Source: DATBIS01 sp036556805
Lineage (GTDB): Bacteria; Actinomycetota; UBA4738; HRBIN12
Length of the DNA stretch: 5,880 nt
Assembly: GCA_036556805.1 (NCBI GenBank)
Contig: DATBIS010000052.1
Span: forward strand, 1-5,880
Direction of reading: 5' to 3'
Shown here: positions 4,991 to 5,880 of the stretch, one piece after another
Layout: each line of letters opens with the position of its first letter
Position numbering within the stretch: position 1 is the stretch's first letter
Position numbers and translations under genes: made by a program
Notes under the pieces: model-generated
Seen by the model: the letters and a program-made list of their open reading frames with translations, nothing else
The model's database searches: none
Told to the model about the DNA's origin: nothing

Positions 4991-5611
4991 ATGGCGTTCC
5001 CGCGTCGCCTTCTCGTCGAGGGGGAGGAGCTCGTTCTCGACCTCCGGCCCCACTGGATCGCGCTCGTGGGGCCCATCGTCGTCGCGGCGCTCGCGCTCAT
5101 CGCCGCGTGGGTGGCGGCCGCGAAGTGGGACGGCGTGGCCGTCTGGATCGTGCTGGTGGCCGCGCTCGCGCTCATCGTCGTGTACTCGGTGCGGAAGGCC
5201 ATCGACTGGGGAACCTCGCACTTCGTCGTCACGAGCGACCGCGTCCTGCACCGTAGCGGGCTCGTCGCGAAGCACTCGATGGAGATCCCGCTCGAGCACA
5301 TCAACGACGTGCGGTTCAGCCAGAACGTGCTGGAGCGGATGATCAACGCCGGGACGCTCGTGATCCAGTCGGCGAGCGAACAGGGCCGCGAGGTCTTCGA
5401 GAACATCCGGCATCCCGAAGAGGTGCAGAAGACGATCTACAAGATCGGCGAGGAGAACAAGACCCGGATGTACCAGGGGCCGAGTGCGGGCCAGCGCCCG
5501 ACGGCTCCGTCCGTGACGACCGAGCTCGAACGCCTCGCCGACCTGCGCGCGAAGGGCATCCTCACCGAGGAGGAGTTCCAGGCGCAGAAGGCCAAGGTGC
5601 TCGGGAACTAA
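4991..5611 (+). CDS. Two-helix membrane protein with bacterial PH (bPH2/DUF304) domain and C-terminal SHOCT motif
   Basis: A 206-residue protein with three parts. After a charged start with RPHW (19-22), two hydrophobic helices (about 22-44 and 48-67) form a hairpin in the membrane. A bacterial PH-like domain follows (about 70-152), seen in the run SHFVVTSDRVLHRSGLV, MEIPLEHINDVRFSQ and the hydrophobic GTLVIQS strand. After a Gly/Pro/Thr-rich linker (162-175), residues 178-204 match the short SHOCT motif (ELERLADLRAKGILTEEEF), known from termini of otherwise unrelated proteins and thought to mediate oligomerisation. The hydrophilic domains should both lie on the cytoplasmic side. The family is widespread in actinobacteria but has no established function; roles in the envelope or as a scaffold are guesses. 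ATG 4991 is chosen over the in-frame GTG at 4982 because it sits 7 nt after a -10 box that would include part of that GTG. It is probably transcribed separately from the ligase upstream. Confidence 0.85.
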   Translation: MAFPRRLLVEGEELVLDLRPHWIALVGPIVVAALALIAAWVAAAKWDGVAVWIVLVAALALIVVYSVRKAIDWGTSHFVVTSDRVLHRSGLVAKHSMEIPLEHINDVRFSQNVLERMINAGTLVIQSASEQGREVFENIRHPEEVQKTIYKIGEENKTRMYQGPSAGQRPTAPSVTTELERLADLRAKGILTEEEFQAQKAKVLGN

Positions 5612-5615
5612 CCTC

Positions 5616-5628
5616 AGCCCCGCGGGCT
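5616..5628 (+). terminator. Weak hairpin after the PH-domain gene, no T-tract
   Basis: AGCCC (5616-5620), loop CGC and GGGCT (5624-5628) form a 5-bp stem starting 4 nt after the TAA stop. No run of T follows, so it is not a standard intrinsic terminator. It could slow polymerase or protect the 3' end, or be chance. It also covers the place where a -35 box for the next gene would lie. Confidence 0.2.
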
Positions 5629-5635
5629 CGGTTCG

Positions 5636-5641
5636 TATGCT
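5636..5641 (+). promoter_or_regulatory. Candidate -10 box, leaderless start of the cyclase gene
   Basis: TATGCT (4 of 6 to TATAAT, fits TANNNT) lies 6 nt before the ATG at 5648, the spacing expected for a transcript starting on the start codon. I see no good -35 box at 16-18 bp upstream and no Shine-Dalgarno sequence, so the call rests on the -10 box and its position. Confidence 0.4.
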
Positions 5642-5647
5642 GCACCG

Positions 5648-5880
5648 ATGAGCTCCGAGACCTGCCAGCGCTGCGGCGAACCGCTTCCCGACCGCGCACG
5701 CTTCTGCCCCAACTGCGGCGCGCCGGTCGTGTCCGAGGCGCGCGAGCGCAAGCTCGTCACGGTGCTGTTCGCCGACCTCACGGCGTCCACCGAGCTCGCC
5801 CGCCGACTGGATCCCGAGCGGTTCCGCGAGGTGCTCGCGGCGTTCTACCAGCTGGTGACCGACGAGACGCAGGCGCTCCG
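5648..5880 (+). CDS. Zinc-ribbon class III adenylate/guanylate cyclase-like protein, 3'-truncated by window edge
   Basis: Only the first 77 codons are visible; the frame is still open at the end. Residues 6-9 and 20-23 form two CxxC knuckles, each followed by Gly (CQRCG and CPNCG), as in short zinc ribbons. After a linker of about 12 residues, RKLVTVLFADLTASTEL (34-50) matches the opening of the class III nucleotidyl cyclase catalytic domain. Asp43 stands where the first metal-binding aspartate is expected, and the next helix runs through about residue 77. Proteins with this N-terminus are often large and continue into an AAA/NACHT-like ATPase and TPR repeats, but the rest lies outside the window, so that is family knowledge only. 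The residue after DLT is Ala where many relatives have Gly. Whether it makes cAMP or cGMP, or is active at all, needs the second metal-binding aspartate and the substrate-specifying residues, which are not visible. Confidence 0.8.
   Translation, partial: MSSETCQRCGEPLPDRARFCPNCGAPVVSEARERKLVTVLFADLTASTELARRLDPERFREVLAAFYQLVTDETQAL

Noticed and set aside
4153..5406. A 417-codon minus-strand frame opposite the ligase and PH genes.
   Set aside because: Both sense genes show clear family motifs; the antisense translation is Arg/Ser/Thr-rich with no domain.
1..5880. Search for a novel defence, mobile or RNA-based system, CRISPR repeats, tRNA genes or insertion sequences.
   Set aside because: All coding space is taken by recognisable housekeeping, signalling or enzyme families, gaps are 70 bp or less, and I saw no direct-repeat array, transposase, integrase or structured RNA.

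Overview
The window is GC-rich, densely coded DNA, most likely from an Actinomycetota chromosome. Three things point there: a coenzyme-F420 enzyme at the left edge, a fused biotin carboxylase/biotin-carrier subunit of the actinobacterial AccA type, and several genes whose start codon lies just behind a -10 box with no Shine-Dalgarno sequence (leaderless style). The class cannot be fixed from sequence alone.

Left block (1-1428, plus strand): the C-terminal part of an NADPH-dependent F420 reductase overlaps by 4 nt (GTGA) the start of a proline-iminopeptidase-like alpha/beta hydrolase. A GC-only hairpin abuts that start where a ribosome-binding site would normally be, which suggests translational coupling. 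Middle block (1391-4117, minus strand): an acyl-CoA carboxylase alpha subunit (biotin carboxylase plus biotin carrier domain) is followed downstream by an FkbM-type methyltransferase. The tail of the methyltransferase overlaps the hydrolase tail convergently by 38 bp. Right block (4159-5880, plus strand): a biotin-protein ligase, a two-helix membrane protein with a bacterial PH domain and a SHOCT tail, and the first 77 codons of a zinc-ribbon class III nucleotidyl cyclase.

The most informative site is the gap of about 40 bp between the carboxylase and the biotin ligase (4104-4156). The ligase makes the carboxylase active by attaching biotin to it, and the two genes diverge. A promoter can be read on each strand, both with 17-bp spacers, and their -10 boxes fall on the same near-palindromic GATAATC. 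An imperfect 7-bp inverted repeat lies across the minus-strand promoter and the start of the plus-strand leader. This layout moves the carboxylase start to the GTG at 4117; the TTG at 4156 is part of the -35 box.

All genes are recognisable families and no gap exceeds 70 bp. I see no tRNA, rRNA, CRISPR array, insertion sequence or prophage. I do not see a clearly new multi-gene system; the interest lies in the regulatory layout and in two signalling or membrane proteins of unknown role.
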